This document shows, piece after piece, positions 48,608 to 57,753 of a stretch of DNA of 64,000 nucleotides. Position 1 is the stretch's first letter. The number at the start of each line of letters is the position of its first letter. This DNA is from Paracoccaceae bacterium. GTDB lineage: Bacteria > Pseudomonadota > Alphaproteobacteria > Rhodobacterales > Rhodobacteraceae. The DNA lies in NCBI GenBank assembly GCA_024236495.1, contig JACKKJ010000001.1, positions 434,001 to 498,000 of the forward strand. The letters are read 5' to 3'. A program made the position numbers and the translations under genes. The notes below the pieces were generated by a model that was not told the DNA's origin, did no database searches, and saw only the letters and a program-made list of their open reading frames with translations.

Positions 48608-49252
48608 ATGCTTCGTCTTCACGGCGTCTACAGATCGCGCGCGGCGCGCAACATCTGGCTTCTCGAAGAAATCGGCCTGCCTTTCGACCATGTGCCGGTG
48701 ATCCAGCGCTACCGACTTGACGACGACAAGGCCGCCGGGCGGCTACACACCCAGACAGATGCGTTCAAGGCGCTGTCGCCCGCCGCCGCGATCCCGGTGC
48801 TGGAGGATGGCGATCTGGTCCTGTCGGAATCGATGGCGATCAACCTGCATCTCGCGAGGGCTTACGGCGGCGATCTTGGCCCGCGCGACGAACGGGAGCT
48901 GGCGCTGATGGAACAGTGGTCGTTTCACGCCATCGCCGGGGTGGAGCCGCTGACGCTTGATGTGCTTTACGCCGACCAGGCGACCGAGGCCGGGCGGGCA
49001 CAGGTGGCGGCCGGCGCCGAAAAGCTGCGCCGGCCGCTGGCCGTGGTGAACGAGGGCCTGGCCGGAACCGGCTGGCTGGTTGGCGGCCGATTTACCGTGG
49101 CCGACATCAACATGGCCGAGGTCGTACGCTACGCGATGCCCGCGCCCGGGCTGATAGCGGAGTTCCCGGCGGTCGAGGACTGGATCACCCGCTTGCACAG
49201 GCGGCCAGCCTTCGCGCGGATGTGGGCCGCGCGCGAGGCGGAACCATCCTGA
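48608..49252 (+). CDS. glutathione S-transferase family protein
   Basis: A 214-residue GST: N-terminal thioredoxin fold MLRLHGVYRSRAARNIWLLE, SPAAAIPVLEDGDLVLSESM, AINLHLARAYG, C-terminal helical domain GWLVGGRFTVADINMAEVVR. The substrate is unknown. A GGAGGG Shine-Dalgarno precedes ATG 48608. It is not closely similar to the GST at 12368-13060. Confidence 0.9.
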   Translation: MLRLHGVYRSRAARNIWLLEEIGLPFDHVPVIQRYRLDDDKAAGRLHTQTDAFKALSPAAAIPVLEDGDLVLSESMAINLHLARAYGGDLGPRDERELALMEQWSFHAIAGVEPLTLDVLYADQATEAGRAQVAAGAEKLRRPLAVVNEGLAGTGWLVGGRFTVADINMAEVVRYAMPAPGLIAEFPAVEDWITRLHRRPAFARMWAAREAEPS

Positions 49253-49309
49253 CCGGCGCGGCGCGTGCCTGACCCGTGCGGCGGCTGCAAGACCGGCGGC
49301 TGCAAGGGA

Positions 49310-49903
49310 TCAAAGCGGCTTGCGCGCGACGAAGTCGATCAGGGCGGAGCGGCCCGAATGGCCCCGCCCCTCGTCGACATCGGCATCGAAATCCTCGGCC
49401 CTGAGCACCTGCCATCCCGCGAAGGCATCGTGCAACAGGTCGAGTGTGTACATGTTTTCCCGCCGCGATGGGCCGCCGGTGCCGTAGTCCACCTGACGCG
49501 GCGCATAGCCATGCAGGAGAAGAAGCCCGCCGGGCCTGAGCGCCGCCTTGATACGATCGAACAGGCGCGGGCGTTCGGCCGGGGCGACGAACTGGATGAA
49601 GATGGCGGCGACGATGTCGAACTGCCGCGTCCAGTCCCAGCCATCAAGGTCGGTCAGGTGGAACTCCACCGCCGTGCCCTTCGCCTCCGCCAGGCGCCGC
49701 GCCTTGGCGACCGCGTTGGGCGCGGGGTCGAAGGCCGTGACGGCAAGCCCCTGCCCGGCCAGCCAGACCGAATTGCGCCCCTCGCCATCGGCGATCGCAA
49801 GGGCGCTTTCACCGGGGGTCAGCCAGGGCGCCGCGCGCAGCAGGAAATCGGCTGGCGCGGTGCCGAACAGATACTCGTCCCCGGCATAGCGATCATTCCA
49901 CAT
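49310..49903 (-). CDS. class I SAM-dependent methyltransferase (TehB-like)
   Basis: A 197-residue methyltransferase: MWNDRYAGDEYLFGTAPADF, SAM motif ESALAIADGEGRNSVWLAGQ, post-motifs VTAFDPAPNAVAKARRLAEA and LRPGGLLLLHGYAP. The WDERY...GTxPN start places it near TehB/thiopurine-type enzymes, though the target is unknown. It is divergent from parE with 136 bases between starts. Confidence 0.87.
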   Translation of the reverse strand: MWNDRYAGDEYLFGTAPADFLLRAAPWLTPGESALAIADGEGRNSVWLAGQGLAVTAFDPAPNAVAKARRLAEAKGTAVEFHLTDLDGWDWTRQFDIVAAIFIQFVAPAERPRLFDRIKAALRPGGLLLLHGYAPRQVDYGTGGPSRRENMYTLDLLHDAFAGWQVLRAEDFDADVDEGRGHSGRSALIDFVARKPL

Positions 49904-50039
49904 CGTCGCCTCCCTAGTGCGTGTGGCGCATCCTTGCCCCATATTTCGGGCAGCGACACCGCGATATCAACCCCGACCGCTTGCCCCTGCCCCCCTTGCA
50001 TGGTCTAATCCGCGGCCAACCAGAACGAAGAGCAGTGCC

Positions 50040-51995
50040 ATGCCGAACGATCTTCTGTCCGCGCGGGCGGACGACTACAACGCCCATTCGATCGAGGTTC
50101 TCGAAGGGCTTGAACCGGTCCGCAAGCGGCCGGGCATGTATATCGGCGGCACCGACGAACGCGCGCTGCACCATCTGGTCGCCGAGATCCTCGACAACTC
50201 GATGGACGAGGCCGTTGCGGGCCATGCCAGCCGGATCGAGGTGGAACTGCACGAGGATTACGCGGTCACGATCCGCGACAACGGGCGTGGTATTCCGATC
50301 GACCCGCATCCGAAGTTCCCCGGCAAGTCCGCGCTCGAGGTGATCCTCTGCACGCTCCATGCGGGGGGCAAGTTCTCCGGCAAGGCCTACGAGACCTCGG
50401 GCGGGCTTCACGGGGTCGGCGCCTCGGTCGTCAACGCGCTGTCGGATTCGCTTGTGGTCGAGGTGGCGCGCAACAAGGAGCTGTTCGAGCAGCGGTTTTC
50501 GCGGGGCATCCCCCTTGGCCCCGTCCGCAAGGTCGGTCCCGCGCCGAACCGTCGCGGCACCGCCACCACCTTCCACGCGGACGAGGAGATCTTTGGCCAC
50601 CACCGCTTCAAGCCCGCGCGGCTGATGAAGATGGTGCGGTCCAAGGCCTATCTCTTCTCCGGGGTCGAGATCCGCTGGAAATCGGCGATCGAGGATGGCG
50701 AGACCCCGCGCGAGGCGGTCTTTCACTTTCCCGGGGGCCTGGCCGACTATCTGGGCGAAAGCCTGAACGGATCGACGACCTATGCCGACCGGCCCTTCGC
50801 CGGCAAGGTCGGCTTTCAGGACAAGTACGGCGAACCGGGCAGCGTCGAATGGGCGATCAACTGGACGCCGTCGCGCGACGGGTTCATCCAGTCCTACTGC
50901 AACACCGTGCCCACGCCCGAGGGCGGCACGCACGAGGCGGGGTTCTGGGCGGCGATCCTCAAGGGCATCCGCGCCTATGGCGATCTGGTGAAGAACCGCA
51001 AGGCCGAGCTGATCACCCGCGACGACCTGATGACCGGGGGCTGCGCGCTGGTTTCCTGCTTCATCCGCGAACCGCAGTTCGTCGGCCAGACCAAGGACCG
51101 GCTGTCGACCGAGGCCGCCGCGCGGATGACCGAAGGCGCGGTGAGGGACCATTTCGACAACTGGCTGGCATCGGACACCAAGTCGGCGGGCGCGATCCTC
51201 GACTTCCTCGTGCTGCGGGCCGAGGAACGCCTGCGCCGCCGGCAGGAAAAGGAAACCGCCCGCAAGTCGGCGACCAAGAAGCTGCGGCTGCCCGGCAAGC
51301 TGGTCGATTGTTCCGCCACCAACCGCGAGGGGACGGAGCTTTTCATCGTGGAGGGCGACAGCGCGGGCGGCAGCGCCAAGATGGCGCGCGACCGGGCGAC
51401 GCAGGCGCTTTTGCCCCTGCGCGGCAAGATCCTGAACGTCCTTGGCGCGGCCTCTGGCAAGATCGGCACCAACCAGGAGATCAGCGACCTGACGCAGGCG
51501 CTTGGCGTCGGGCTGGGCACGCGGTTCAACGTCGATGACCTGCGCTACGACAAGGTCATCATCATGACCGATGCCGACGTGGACGGGGCGCATATCGCCA
51601 GCCTTCTGATGACGTTCTTCTTCACCCAGATGCGGCCGATGATCGACAAGGGGCACCTCTACCTCGCCTGCCCGCCGCTATACCGGCTGACGCAGGGAGC
51701 CAGGCGCATCTACGTCGCGGATGATGCGGAGAAGGAGCGGATGCTGGCCACCGGCCTTGGCGGCAAGGGCAAGATCGACGTGCAACGCTTCAAGGGCCTG
51801 GGGGAGATGGACGCCAAGGACCTGAAGGACACCACCATGAACCCCGCGACCCGCAAGCTGATCCGGGTCTCGATCGACGAGGACGCGCCGGGCGAAACCT
51901 CCGACCTTGTCGAGCGGCTGATGGGGAAGAAACCCGAACTGCGGTTCCAGTATATTTCCGAGAACGCAAGATTTGTGGAGGAGTTGGATGTTTGA
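50040..51995 (+). CDS. parE: DNA topoisomerase IV subunit B
   Basis: A 651-residue GHKL ATPase subunit. ATP site: EILDNSMDEAVAG, DNGRGIPIDPHP, and GGLHGVGASVVNALSD. Transducer/TOPRIM: EGTELFIVEGDSAGGSAKMA and IMTDADVDGAHIASLLMTFF. C-terminal FKGLGEMDAKDLKDTTMNP. The N-terminus (EVLEGLEPVRKRPGMYIGGT) and length fit alphaproteobacterial ParE better than GyrB. With ParC it decatenates daughter chromosomes. Downstream lies an AT-rich insertion. Confidence 0.95.
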   Translation: MPNDLLSARADDYNAHSIEVLEGLEPVRKRPGMYIGGTDERALHHLVAEILDNSMDEAVAGHASRIEVELHEDYAVTIRDNGRGIPIDPHPKFPGKSALEVILCTLHAGGKFSGKAYETSGGLHGVGASVVNALSDSLVVEVARNKELFEQRFSRGIPLGPVRKVGPAPNRRGTATTFHADEEIFGHHRFKPARLMKMVRSKAYLFSGVEIRWKSAIEDGETPREAVFHFPGGLADYLGESLNGSTTYADRPFAGKVGFQDKYGEPGSVEWAINWTPSRDGFIQSYCNTVPTPEGGTHEAGFWAAILKGIRAYGDLVKNRKAELITRDDLMTGGCALVSCFIREPQFVGQTKDRLSTEAAARMTEGAVRDHFDNWLASDTKSAGAILDFLVLRAEERLRRRQEKETARKSATKKLRLPGKLVDCSATNREGTELFIVEGDSAGGSAKMARDRATQALLPLRGKILNVLGAASGKIGTNQEISDLTQALGVGLGTRFNVDDLRYDKVIIMTDADVDGAHIASLLMTFFFTQMRPMIDKGHLYLACPPLYRLTQGARRIYVADDAEKERMLATGLGGKGKIDVQRFKGLGEMDAKDLKDTTMNPATRKLIRVSIDEDAPGETSDLVERLMGKKPELRFQYISENARFVEELDV

Positions 51996-52105
51996 GGGGG
52001 GGATGTATTATAAAGAAACCCAAGGCACGGCCCTTGTTCCATCTTCCGCTTATTGCATGCTTGAATTGAAGTAAGCAAGTCGACAATCACTGGTATGGAA
52101 AGCAG

Positions 52106-52897
52106 ATGGACGAAGATAGAAAGTCCTATAGCAGCTTCGAGATTGGAACCGCCGCGCTGTTCTCGAAGGCGAATTCAATTGCCGCTATATTCTTTATATC
52201 TCTAGTTTTCCATGCCGGGTATCTTGCCGGAATGAGCAATTCTCTTGCTGGCTTCCTATCATTCAAACACATTATCTATAATTCTGGAATTTTGGCACCA
52301 TTTGGAGGCCTTGCGGTTGCATCTATCAGATATATATCAAAGACGTACTTGGATACGCTGGACGCAGGCCGTGGCATCTCGGATGCACCGCTCGTTGGGC
52401 GGGTGTTTTCCAAGTTATGGTTTATCCTTACGGGATTTCTCATCGTTTTCATGGGCTTTGCAGCACTTGCGATGATTGGAGGGGTGGCTTTTGATTTTGT
52501 AAGGCCGTATGGTATTGTTATTCCAATCTTCGTAGGGGTTTTCTTTATCCTCGTTGCATGGCTGATCACTTTTTGGGAGCTATCTGTTTTAATATGGATG
52601 CATCGAAACTATCAATCGGCGTACCTTGATCAGATAATGAGTTTTTCGTTCTGGATGCTTACGACATCACTTCTAAGCGGACTATTATTTGGATCCCTTT
52701 CGAAGGGGAGAGATTGTACCATTTTCACTCCTCAAGAGAAACTCTCGGGGAGGCTAATGATTGTGCTGGATGAGTACGCGGTATTTAAAGAGAAAGGGAT
52801 ATTGAATCTAATAAGTAAGTCGCAGATCATGAAGATTACCTGTGATACCCAAGTAGGAGACCTATCGGGAACAATCTCATCAGATGAGGCCGATTAA
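52106..52897 (+). CDS. AT-rich-region polytopic membrane protein, function unknown
   Basis: A 263-residue protein with five likely helices at about 24-43, 60-77, 104-126, 136-163 and 180-198, and a soluble C-terminal ~60 residues (SGRLMIVLDEYAVFKEKGIL, TCDTQVGDLSGTISSDEAD). Codon use and composition (22 G/C of 60 in 52801-52860, against 40 of 60 in 51241-51300 within parE) mark it as foreign. No family recognised. It stands alone between parE and the phosphonate transporter, with no mobility genes seen. Confidence 0.68.
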   Translation: MDEDRKSYSSFEIGTAALFSKANSIAAIFFISLVFHAGYLAGMSNSLAGFLSFKHIIYNSGILAPFGGLAVASIRYISKTYLDTLDAGRGISDAPLVGRVFSKLWFILTGFLIVFMGFAALAMIGGVAFDFVRPYGIVIPIFVGVFFILVAWLITFWELSVLIWMHRNYQSAYLDQIMSFSFWMLTTSLLSGLLFGSLSKGRDCTIFTPQEKLSGRLMIVLDEYAVFKEKGILNLISKSQIMKITCDTQVGDLSGTISSDEAD

Positions 52898-53206
52898 GCC
52901 TTGTCACAAAAGTTTTTGACGTCCATATCGTGAAAGCTTCATAGTTTTTTATTGGTTAGCATGCGTCGGTGATTTGGAGCAATTGCTCAGATTTTTTGCG
53001 CCGCTTCTCTACTACCGCGCGCGTCCCGATTACGGGCGAATGGCGCTAGCGGATAGCCCCTTGCCCTTCGGCTTGCGCCGCCGGGCAATCGGACCGGGCA
53101 AAGGTCCACTGGACCTTTGCCTTTCGGTCCTCCGGCGCAGGCGCCCCCGTAGTCCGGACCTCTGCCCGGCATCCGGCATCCAGCAAAAGGCGGGCTGAAG
53201 CCCGCC
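52898..53206. repeat. palindrome-rich intergenic stretch (REP-like)
   Basis: No gene is visible here. The first ~70 bases are AT-rich; the rest is GC-rich with nested inverted repeats. The core is an 11-bp perfect palindrome (53098-53108 against 53110-53120, centre C53109), extended by imperfect pairing of GCGCCG/CGGCGC and CGGACC/GGTCC blocks to roughly 53074-53138. A GGCGGGCT-GA-AGCCCGCC stem closes the region. It resembles repetitive intergenic hairpin elements of GC-rich proteobacteria. Confidence 0.6.
53185..53206 (-). terminator. terminator of the phosphonate transporter operon
   Basis: On the minus strand an 8-bp stem (53206-53199 with 53196-53189) and two-base loop is followed by TTTT (53188-53185), immediately after the permease stop codon (53209-53207). 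Confidence 0.75.
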
Positions 53207-55216
53207 CTACCTCACCCGCCAGGCCTGGGTGCGGCTCAGGATCCGGCGCGAGGCGAACGCGTGCAGGATCCTCGCGGTCGCGTTGGTGTAGAAGATCATC
53301 ATGCCCATCGCGGCCGCCGGCGCGATGTCGCCCGCGTCGTCCATGTTGAGGACGGCGACGGAGGCGAGCGCGGTGTGGGTCGAATAAAGGAACACCACCG
53401 CCGACACCGTCGTCATCGCGTTGACGAACATGTAGATCGAGATATCGAGGATCGCGGGCAGGCAGACCGGCACGGTGACGCGGGCAAAAAGCCTCCAGAA
53501 CGGCTGGCGGAGCGAGGTGGCGACCGGCTCGAACTCCGCGTCGATCTGCTTGAGCGCGGTCAGCGCGGTCAGGTGGCCCACGGTGTAGAAGTGCGTCACC
53601 GTCGACACGACCAGGATCGCCATGGTGCCGTAGATGAAGTGGAACGGGTTCGCCGGGTTGTTGAAGAAGAAGATGTAGGCAAGGCCCAGCACCATCCCCG
53701 GAATGGCCATCGGCAGCATGGCAAGGAACTGGAACACCGCCCGGCCGGTTTTGAAGCCGTCGATCTTTTCCACCATATAGGCGCCGGTGAAGATGATCGC
53801 GGTGCCGATCACGGCGGTCAGCGCGGCGAGTTCGAGCGAATTCCAGTAGGCAGCCCAGCCGCCGCCATCCATCCGGTTGAAGTCGTAGTTGCGCAAGGAG
53901 AAGCTCAGGTCATAGGGCCAGTAGTTGATCAGCGCCGCGAACTGGCAGACCGCGATGATCCCGGCGATGAAGACGCCCATCGTCGCGCACCACGCCAGCA
54001 TCGTCATGTCGAAGCGGCGGTTGGGCTTGGGCTGATAGGGCACCGAACGGGCGGAAAGGAGCGAGACCTGTTTCTTCTGCACCTGCCGGTCGACGATGAA
54101 GGCGACGATGGCGGGGATCAGCAGGACGACCGAGACGACCGCCCCCATCTCGAAGTTCTGCTGGCCGATGACCTGCTTGTAGATGTCGATGGCGAGCACG
54201 TTGTATTGCCCGCCGATCACCTTGGGCAGGCCGAAATCGGTGATGACCAGCGTGAAGGTCACGAAGGCCGCCGAGATCAGGCCGTAACGCGCGCCGGGGA
54301 TCGTCACCGTCCAGAAGGTCCGCCATTTCGAGGCCCGCAAGCTCTCGGCCGCCTCGTATTGCCGCTGGTCGGAAATCGAAAGCGCCGTCGAGATGATGAT
54401 GAGCGCATGCGGGAAGGTGAAGAAGACCGAACCGATGACGATGCCCAGCGGGCCATAGATCGTCTGGCCGAAAAGAAGACCCTTCAGGAACCCCTGGTTG
54501 CCGAACATGTAGATAAGCGCGATTCCGGGCAGCAGCGACGGCACCAGGATGGGCATCATCGCGATCAGGCGGAAGGCGCCCTTGAAGGGCATGCAGGACC
54601 GGTTGATCGCATAGGCGAAGCCGAAGGCGAAAAGCACCGTCAGCACGGTCGAGACGGAGGCGATGAAAAGCGAATTCTCGATCGAGGAGAACAGCACGGG
54701 GTTGGAGAAATATTCCTGGTAGTTCTGCAATCCCGTGGTGGTGACGGGGCGCAGGTTCACGCGCCGGAAGGTGTTGCTGTCCAGCTCGCGCCATTCGGTC
54801 GAATTCTGGAGGTCGAGCCCGACCAGATAGGGCGCGTTGTCGGAGGTGCCGCGGATGCGGTATTTCACCGGGCTGCGGAAACTGAAATCGGGGAAAAGAT
54901 CGGGCGCCGAAAGGCGGCCGTCGGAACTTGACCGAAGATCCTCGGGCGCGAACTTGCCAAGCGCTTCGTTCAGCGCCGCCGCCGTGACCGGGTCGCCCCA
55001 GACGGTGCCGCTTTCGTCGCTGACCTGGAATTCGTAGCGCGAAAGGTCGAAACCGTAGGTCACGAAGCTTTTCGACAGCATCGCATAAAGCGGCAGCGCA
55101 AGCGCCGCGACAAGGTAAAGCGCGATCACGCCCATGAAGGCGCGCTTGATCCAGCCGTCGCTGTCGATCTTCAGCCGCGTCGTGCGGCCCGCGGGAAGGG
55201 CGGCCGCCTCAGCCAT
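53207..55216 (-). CDS. 2-aminoethylphosphonate ABC transporter, fused permease
   Basis: A 669-residue protein carrying two binding-protein-dependent permease domains in one chain. Helix 1 (FMGVIALYLVAALALPLYAM) is followed by an approximately 120-residue periplasmic segment, then permease domain 1 (ENSLFIASVSTVLTVLFAFG; EAA loop YEAAESLRASKWRTFWTVTI) and domain 2 (WNSLELAALTAVIGTAIIFT; EFEPVATSLRQPFWRLFARV). It is similar to FbpB-type iron permeases, but gene context and known PhnU2-type proteins point to 2-aminoethylphosphonate. The ATG at 55216 overlaps the ATPase stop by eight bases. Confidence 0.88.
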   Translation of the reverse strand: MAEAAALPAGRTTRLKIDSDGWIKRAFMGVIALYLVAALALPLYAMLSKSFVTYGFDLSRYEFQVSDESGTVWGDPVTAAALNEALGKFAPEDLRSSSDGRLSAPDLFPDFSFRSPVKYRIRGTSDNAPYLVGLDLQNSTEWRELDSNTFRRVNLRPVTTTGLQNYQEYFSNPVLFSSIENSLFIASVSTVLTVLFAFGFAYAINRSCMPFKGAFRLIAMMPILVPSLLPGIALIYMFGNQGFLKGLLFGQTIYGPLGIVIGSVFFTFPHALIIISTALSISDQRQYEAAESLRASKWRTFWTVTIPGARYGLISAAFVTFTLVITDFGLPKVIGGQYNVLAIDIYKQVIGQQNFEMGAVVSVVLLIPAIVAFIVDRQVQKKQVSLLSARSVPYQPKPNRRFDMTMLAWCATMGVFIAGIIAVCQFAALINYWPYDLSFSLRNYDFNRMDGGGWAAYWNSLELAALTAVIGTAIIFTGAYMVEKIDGFKTGRAVFQFLAMLPMAIPGMVLGLAYIFFFNNPANPFHFIYGTMAILVVSTVTHFYTVGHLTALTALKQIDAEFEPVATSLRQPFWRLFARVTVPVCLPAILDISIYMFVNAMTTVSAVVFLYSTHTALASVAVLNMDDAGDIAPAAAMGMMIFYTNATARILHAFASRRILSRTQAWRVR

Positions 55217-56360
55217 GGGCGCCCCCCCGGGTGTCCCCTTGCGGAAAGACCAGCACACGCTCGGCGGGCAATTCCACCGTCATCTCCGCACCGGCGGAAA
55301 GGCCAAGCCTGCGCACGGCGTTCATCGAGAAATTCGCGACAAGCGGCGTGCCGCCCAGTGCGGCGCTGGCCAGATGCGTCCGCCAGTAGGAGCCCAGGAA
55401 TTCCATGTCGACGATGCGGACCGGAAGGTGGTTGGGCTTCGTACCGGCCTCGTGCCCGATGGCATGGGGAAGCACGTCTTCGGGCCGGACCGCGACCGTA
55501 ACGGCCGCGCCGTCGGCCAGACCGGTCTCGCGCGTTTGCAGTGTGGCATCGCCCAGCTTGACCGCGCCGCCGGAATAGGTCGTCGCGATGCGGTTCGTCT
55601 CGCCGATGAAGTCGGCGACGAAAAGCGTCGCGGGATGGCGGTAGATCTCGGTCGGGGTGCCGATCTGTTCGATCACGCCGTGGTTCATGACGACGATCCG
55701 GTCGGCCATCGACAGCGCCTCTTCCTGGTCATGGGTCACCATGATGGTGGTCACACCAAGCTTGCGCTGAAGTTCCTTGATCTCGTGCCTGAGATGGACG
55801 CGCACCTTGGCATCGAGCGCCGAGAGCGGCTCGTCCAGAAGCAGCAGGCCGGGGTTGATCGCGATCGCGCGGGCAAGCGCGATGCGCTGCTGCTGGCCGC
55901 CAGAAAGCTGCGCGGGGTACTTCTTTGCCTGATCCGGCAAACCGACCAGCGCCAGAAGCTCCCTCACGCGGGCGGCAATCTCGGCCTTGGGGCGCTTCGT
56001 GTTCTCCAGCCCGAAGGCGATGTTGCGTTCCACCGTCAGGTTCGGAAAGAGAGCGTAGGACTGGAACACGATCCCGTAGTCGCGTTGCGAGGCGGGCAGT
56101 TCGGAGATGTCGCGACCGCCCTGCCGGATCGTGCCCCGCGATTGCGGGTCAAGCCCCGCGATCGCACGCAAGAGCGTGGTCTTGCCGCAGCCGGACGGCC
56201 CCAGAAAGCAGATGAATTCGCCACGCGCAATGTCGAGCGAGACCTCGCGCAGCGCGATGAAATCCCCGAAGGCTTTCCAAAGCCCCTCGATCTTCAAATA
56301 GGACGGTTCGGCAGGGGTGGCCACGGCCCCCTCCGCTTGCAGTTCGCTCATGCTTGTCAT
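55209..56360 (-). CDS. 2-aminoethylphosphonate ABC transporter, ATP-binding protein
   Basis: A 383-residue ATPase of the PotA/FbpC/PhnT class. It has Walker A FLGPSGCGKTTLLRAIAGLD, Q-loop FQSYALFPNLTVERNIAFGL, signature LSGGQQQRIALARAIA, Walker B LLLDEPLSALDAKVR and switch VTHDQEEALSMADRI, followed by a C-terminal TOBE regulatory domain (VAVRPEDVLPHAIGHEAGTK). The start may be 56360 or the in-frame ATG at 56351; neither has a clear ribosome site. It lies between binding-protein and permease genes. Confidence 0.9.
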   Translation of the reverse strand: MTSMSELQAEGAVATPAEPSYLKIEGLWKAFGDFIALREVSLDIARGEFICFLGPSGCGKTTLLRAIAGLDPQSRGTIRQGGRDISELPASQRDYGIVFQSYALFPNLTVERNIAFGLENTKRPKAEIAARVRELLALVGLPDQAKKYPAQLSGGQQQRIALARAIAINPGLLLLDEPLSALDAKVRVHLRHEIKELQRKLGVTTIMVTHDQEEALSMADRIVVMNHGVIEQIGTPTEIYRHPATLFVADFIGETNRIATTYSGGAVKLGDATLQTRETGLADGAAVTVAVRPEDVLPHAIGHEAGTKPNHLPVRIVDMEFLGSYWRTHLASAALGGTPLVANFSMNAVRRLGLSAGAEMTVELPAERVLVFPQGDTRGGAHG

Positions 56361-56427
56361 CCGGTCGGGTATGCGCGGAAACAGGGGCGCCGACCGTCGG
56401 CGCCCCCTTTTCTGCCGGGGATCTGGT

Positions 56428-57450
56428 TCAGCCTTTCGGCTCCGACTTGGCGTCGTAGCGCTTGGACCATTCCTCCAGAATGGCGGCACGGTTGTTCGCC
56501 GCCCATTCAAAGTCGTTGTCGATCATCTTCTCCGGGATGTTCGCGGGGAAATGCTCCACAGGCTTGGCGATGCCGGGGATCCCGACAACGGCGTAGCCCA
56601 CGTTGTACATCTCCATCGCCTTGGGCGTGACCGACCAGTCGACCAGCACCTTGGCCGCGTCTTCCTTGGCGGTACCGGCGACGATCGCGGTCGCCTCCAT
56701 GTCCCAGCCGATGCCTTCCTCGGGGATGATGATCTCGACCGGCGCGCCGTTGGCCTTTTCCTTGGCGCCCCGGAAGGCAAAGGAAACGCCCATCACGGTT
56801 TCGCCCGCCGCCGCCATCTTGCAGGGCTTGGAACCGGAATGGGTATAGGCCGCGATGTTGTTGTGCAGCGCGTCCATATAGGCCCAGCCGCCCTCTTCGC
56901 CCATCAGCTGGAGCCAGCTGGACACATCAAGGAAGCCGGTCCCGGAGGAAGCCGGGTTCGGCATGACGACATGGCCGGCATATTCGGGCTTGGTCAGGTC
57001 GGCCCAGCTGGCCGGCGGAGTCAGGCCCAGCTTTTCGCCTTCGACGGTGTTGTAGCAGATCGCGGCCACCCAGGCGTCCATCCCGACCCAGGAGGGCGGA
57101 TTGTCGCTGTCGCGGAACTTCGGATCCATCGCGTCCAGCCCGGCCGGCGCATAGGGTTCGAGCATCCCTTCGGTCTTGAGAACGAGAAGCGAGGTCGCGG
57201 CCAGGCCCCAGATCACGTCAGCCTGCGGATTGTTCTTTTCCGCCAGAAGCTTGGCGGTGATGACGCCAGTCGAATCGCGCACCCAGTTCACCTTGATGTC
57301 CGGGTGGTCCTCGTTGAAGGTCGCGGCATAGCGTTCCAGGTCTTCCGCCTCGACCGCGGTATAGACGGTCAGCTCGGTTTCAGCCCAGAGTGCGGTGGTG
57401 CTCAGGGCGAGTGCGAGAGCGCCGAGTGCCAGAGTTGTCGATTTGGTCAT
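56428..57450 (-). CDS. 2-aminoethylphosphonate ABC transporter, substrate-binding protein
   Basis: A 340-residue periplasmic receptor. Signal peptide KSTTLALGALALALSTTALW is cleaved near LWA|ET, then ELTVYTAVEAEDLERYAATF, DIKVNWVRDSTGVITAKLLA, ADVIWGLAATSLLVLKTEG and TPPASWADLTKPEYAGHVVM. The fold is that of iron/phosphonate group 1 receptors; the setting beside phnW-phnA-phnY makes 2-aminoethylphosphonate the likely ligand. First gene of the transporter unit, with a 303-base upstream region containing a putative operator. Confidence 0.88.
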   Translation of the reverse strand: MTKSTTLALGALALALSTTALWAETELTVYTAVEAEDLERYAATFNEDHPDIKVNWVRDSTGVITAKLLAEKNNPQADVIWGLAATSLLVLKTEGMLEPYAPAGLDAMDPKFRDSDNPPSWVGMDAWVAAICYNTVEGEKLGLTPPASWADLTKPEYAGHVVMPNPASSGTGFLDVSSWLQLMGEEGGWAYMDALHNNIAAYTHSGSKPCKMAAAGETVMGVSFAFRGAKEKANGAPVEIIIPEEGIGWDMEATAIVAGTAKEDAAKVLVDWSVTPKAMEMYNVGYAVVGIPGIAKPVEHFPANIPEKMIDNDFEWAANNRAAILEEWSKRYDAKSEPKG

Positions 57451-57612
57451 TTTTACCCTCAGTGTTGGGCGATGCCGTGGCACCGCGAACGAACCTGTTA
57501 GCGATTGCCCGCCTCAGGCTTCCTTGTGTTCGGTAGCGTCCGAACATGACAACCGGATGAAACCGGCCCATCTTCGGCACTTTCCTTGACGGAGTTTGCG
57601 GACGCGCAATCA

Positions 57613-57624
57613 ATAAGTAAAATC
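57613..57624. promoter_or_regulatory. shared regulatory motif, copy at the transporter promoter
   Basis: ATAAGTAAAATC here and ATATGTAAAATC at 63157-63168 match at 11 of 12 positions. Both precede transcription units of the same pathway. A LysR-type site is the natural guess, given the divergent LysR gene. Confidence 0.5.
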
Positions 57625-57640
57625 TATTTATCTTATAGAT
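57622..57640. promoter_or_regulatory. inverted repeat ATCTAT-N7-ATAGAT
   Basis: Perfect 6-bp arms (57622-57627 and 57635-57640) with a 7-base spacer, overlapping the end of the shared motif; 172 to 190 bases upstream of the binding-protein ATG. Confidence 0.45.
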
Positions 57641-57753
57641 ACGCAAAAATTGTCGATGATTGGTGATGGCTCGACCGTCAGAACCGCCGGTGCGGGGCCG
57701 GTGGCTTCAACGGAACCGTACCCGGGCAGATTCGGTCGGGCAGACGCGGGCTG

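Larger units (their letters stand above)
57451..57753. promoter_or_regulatory. upstream region of the transporter unit
   Basis: No gene is seen in these 303 bases. The part at 57610-57660 is distinctly AT-rich and should hold the promoter of the binding-protein gene (minus strand). It contains the motif ATAAGTAAAATC (57613-57624) and the inverted repeat ATCTAT-N7-ATAGAT (57622-57640). A 12-base near-copy of the motif occurs before phnW. Confidence 0.6.

Noticed and set aside
49943..51656. Long minus-strand open frame opposite parE
   Set aside because: Shadow frame of parE produced by high GC; no recognisable protein features.
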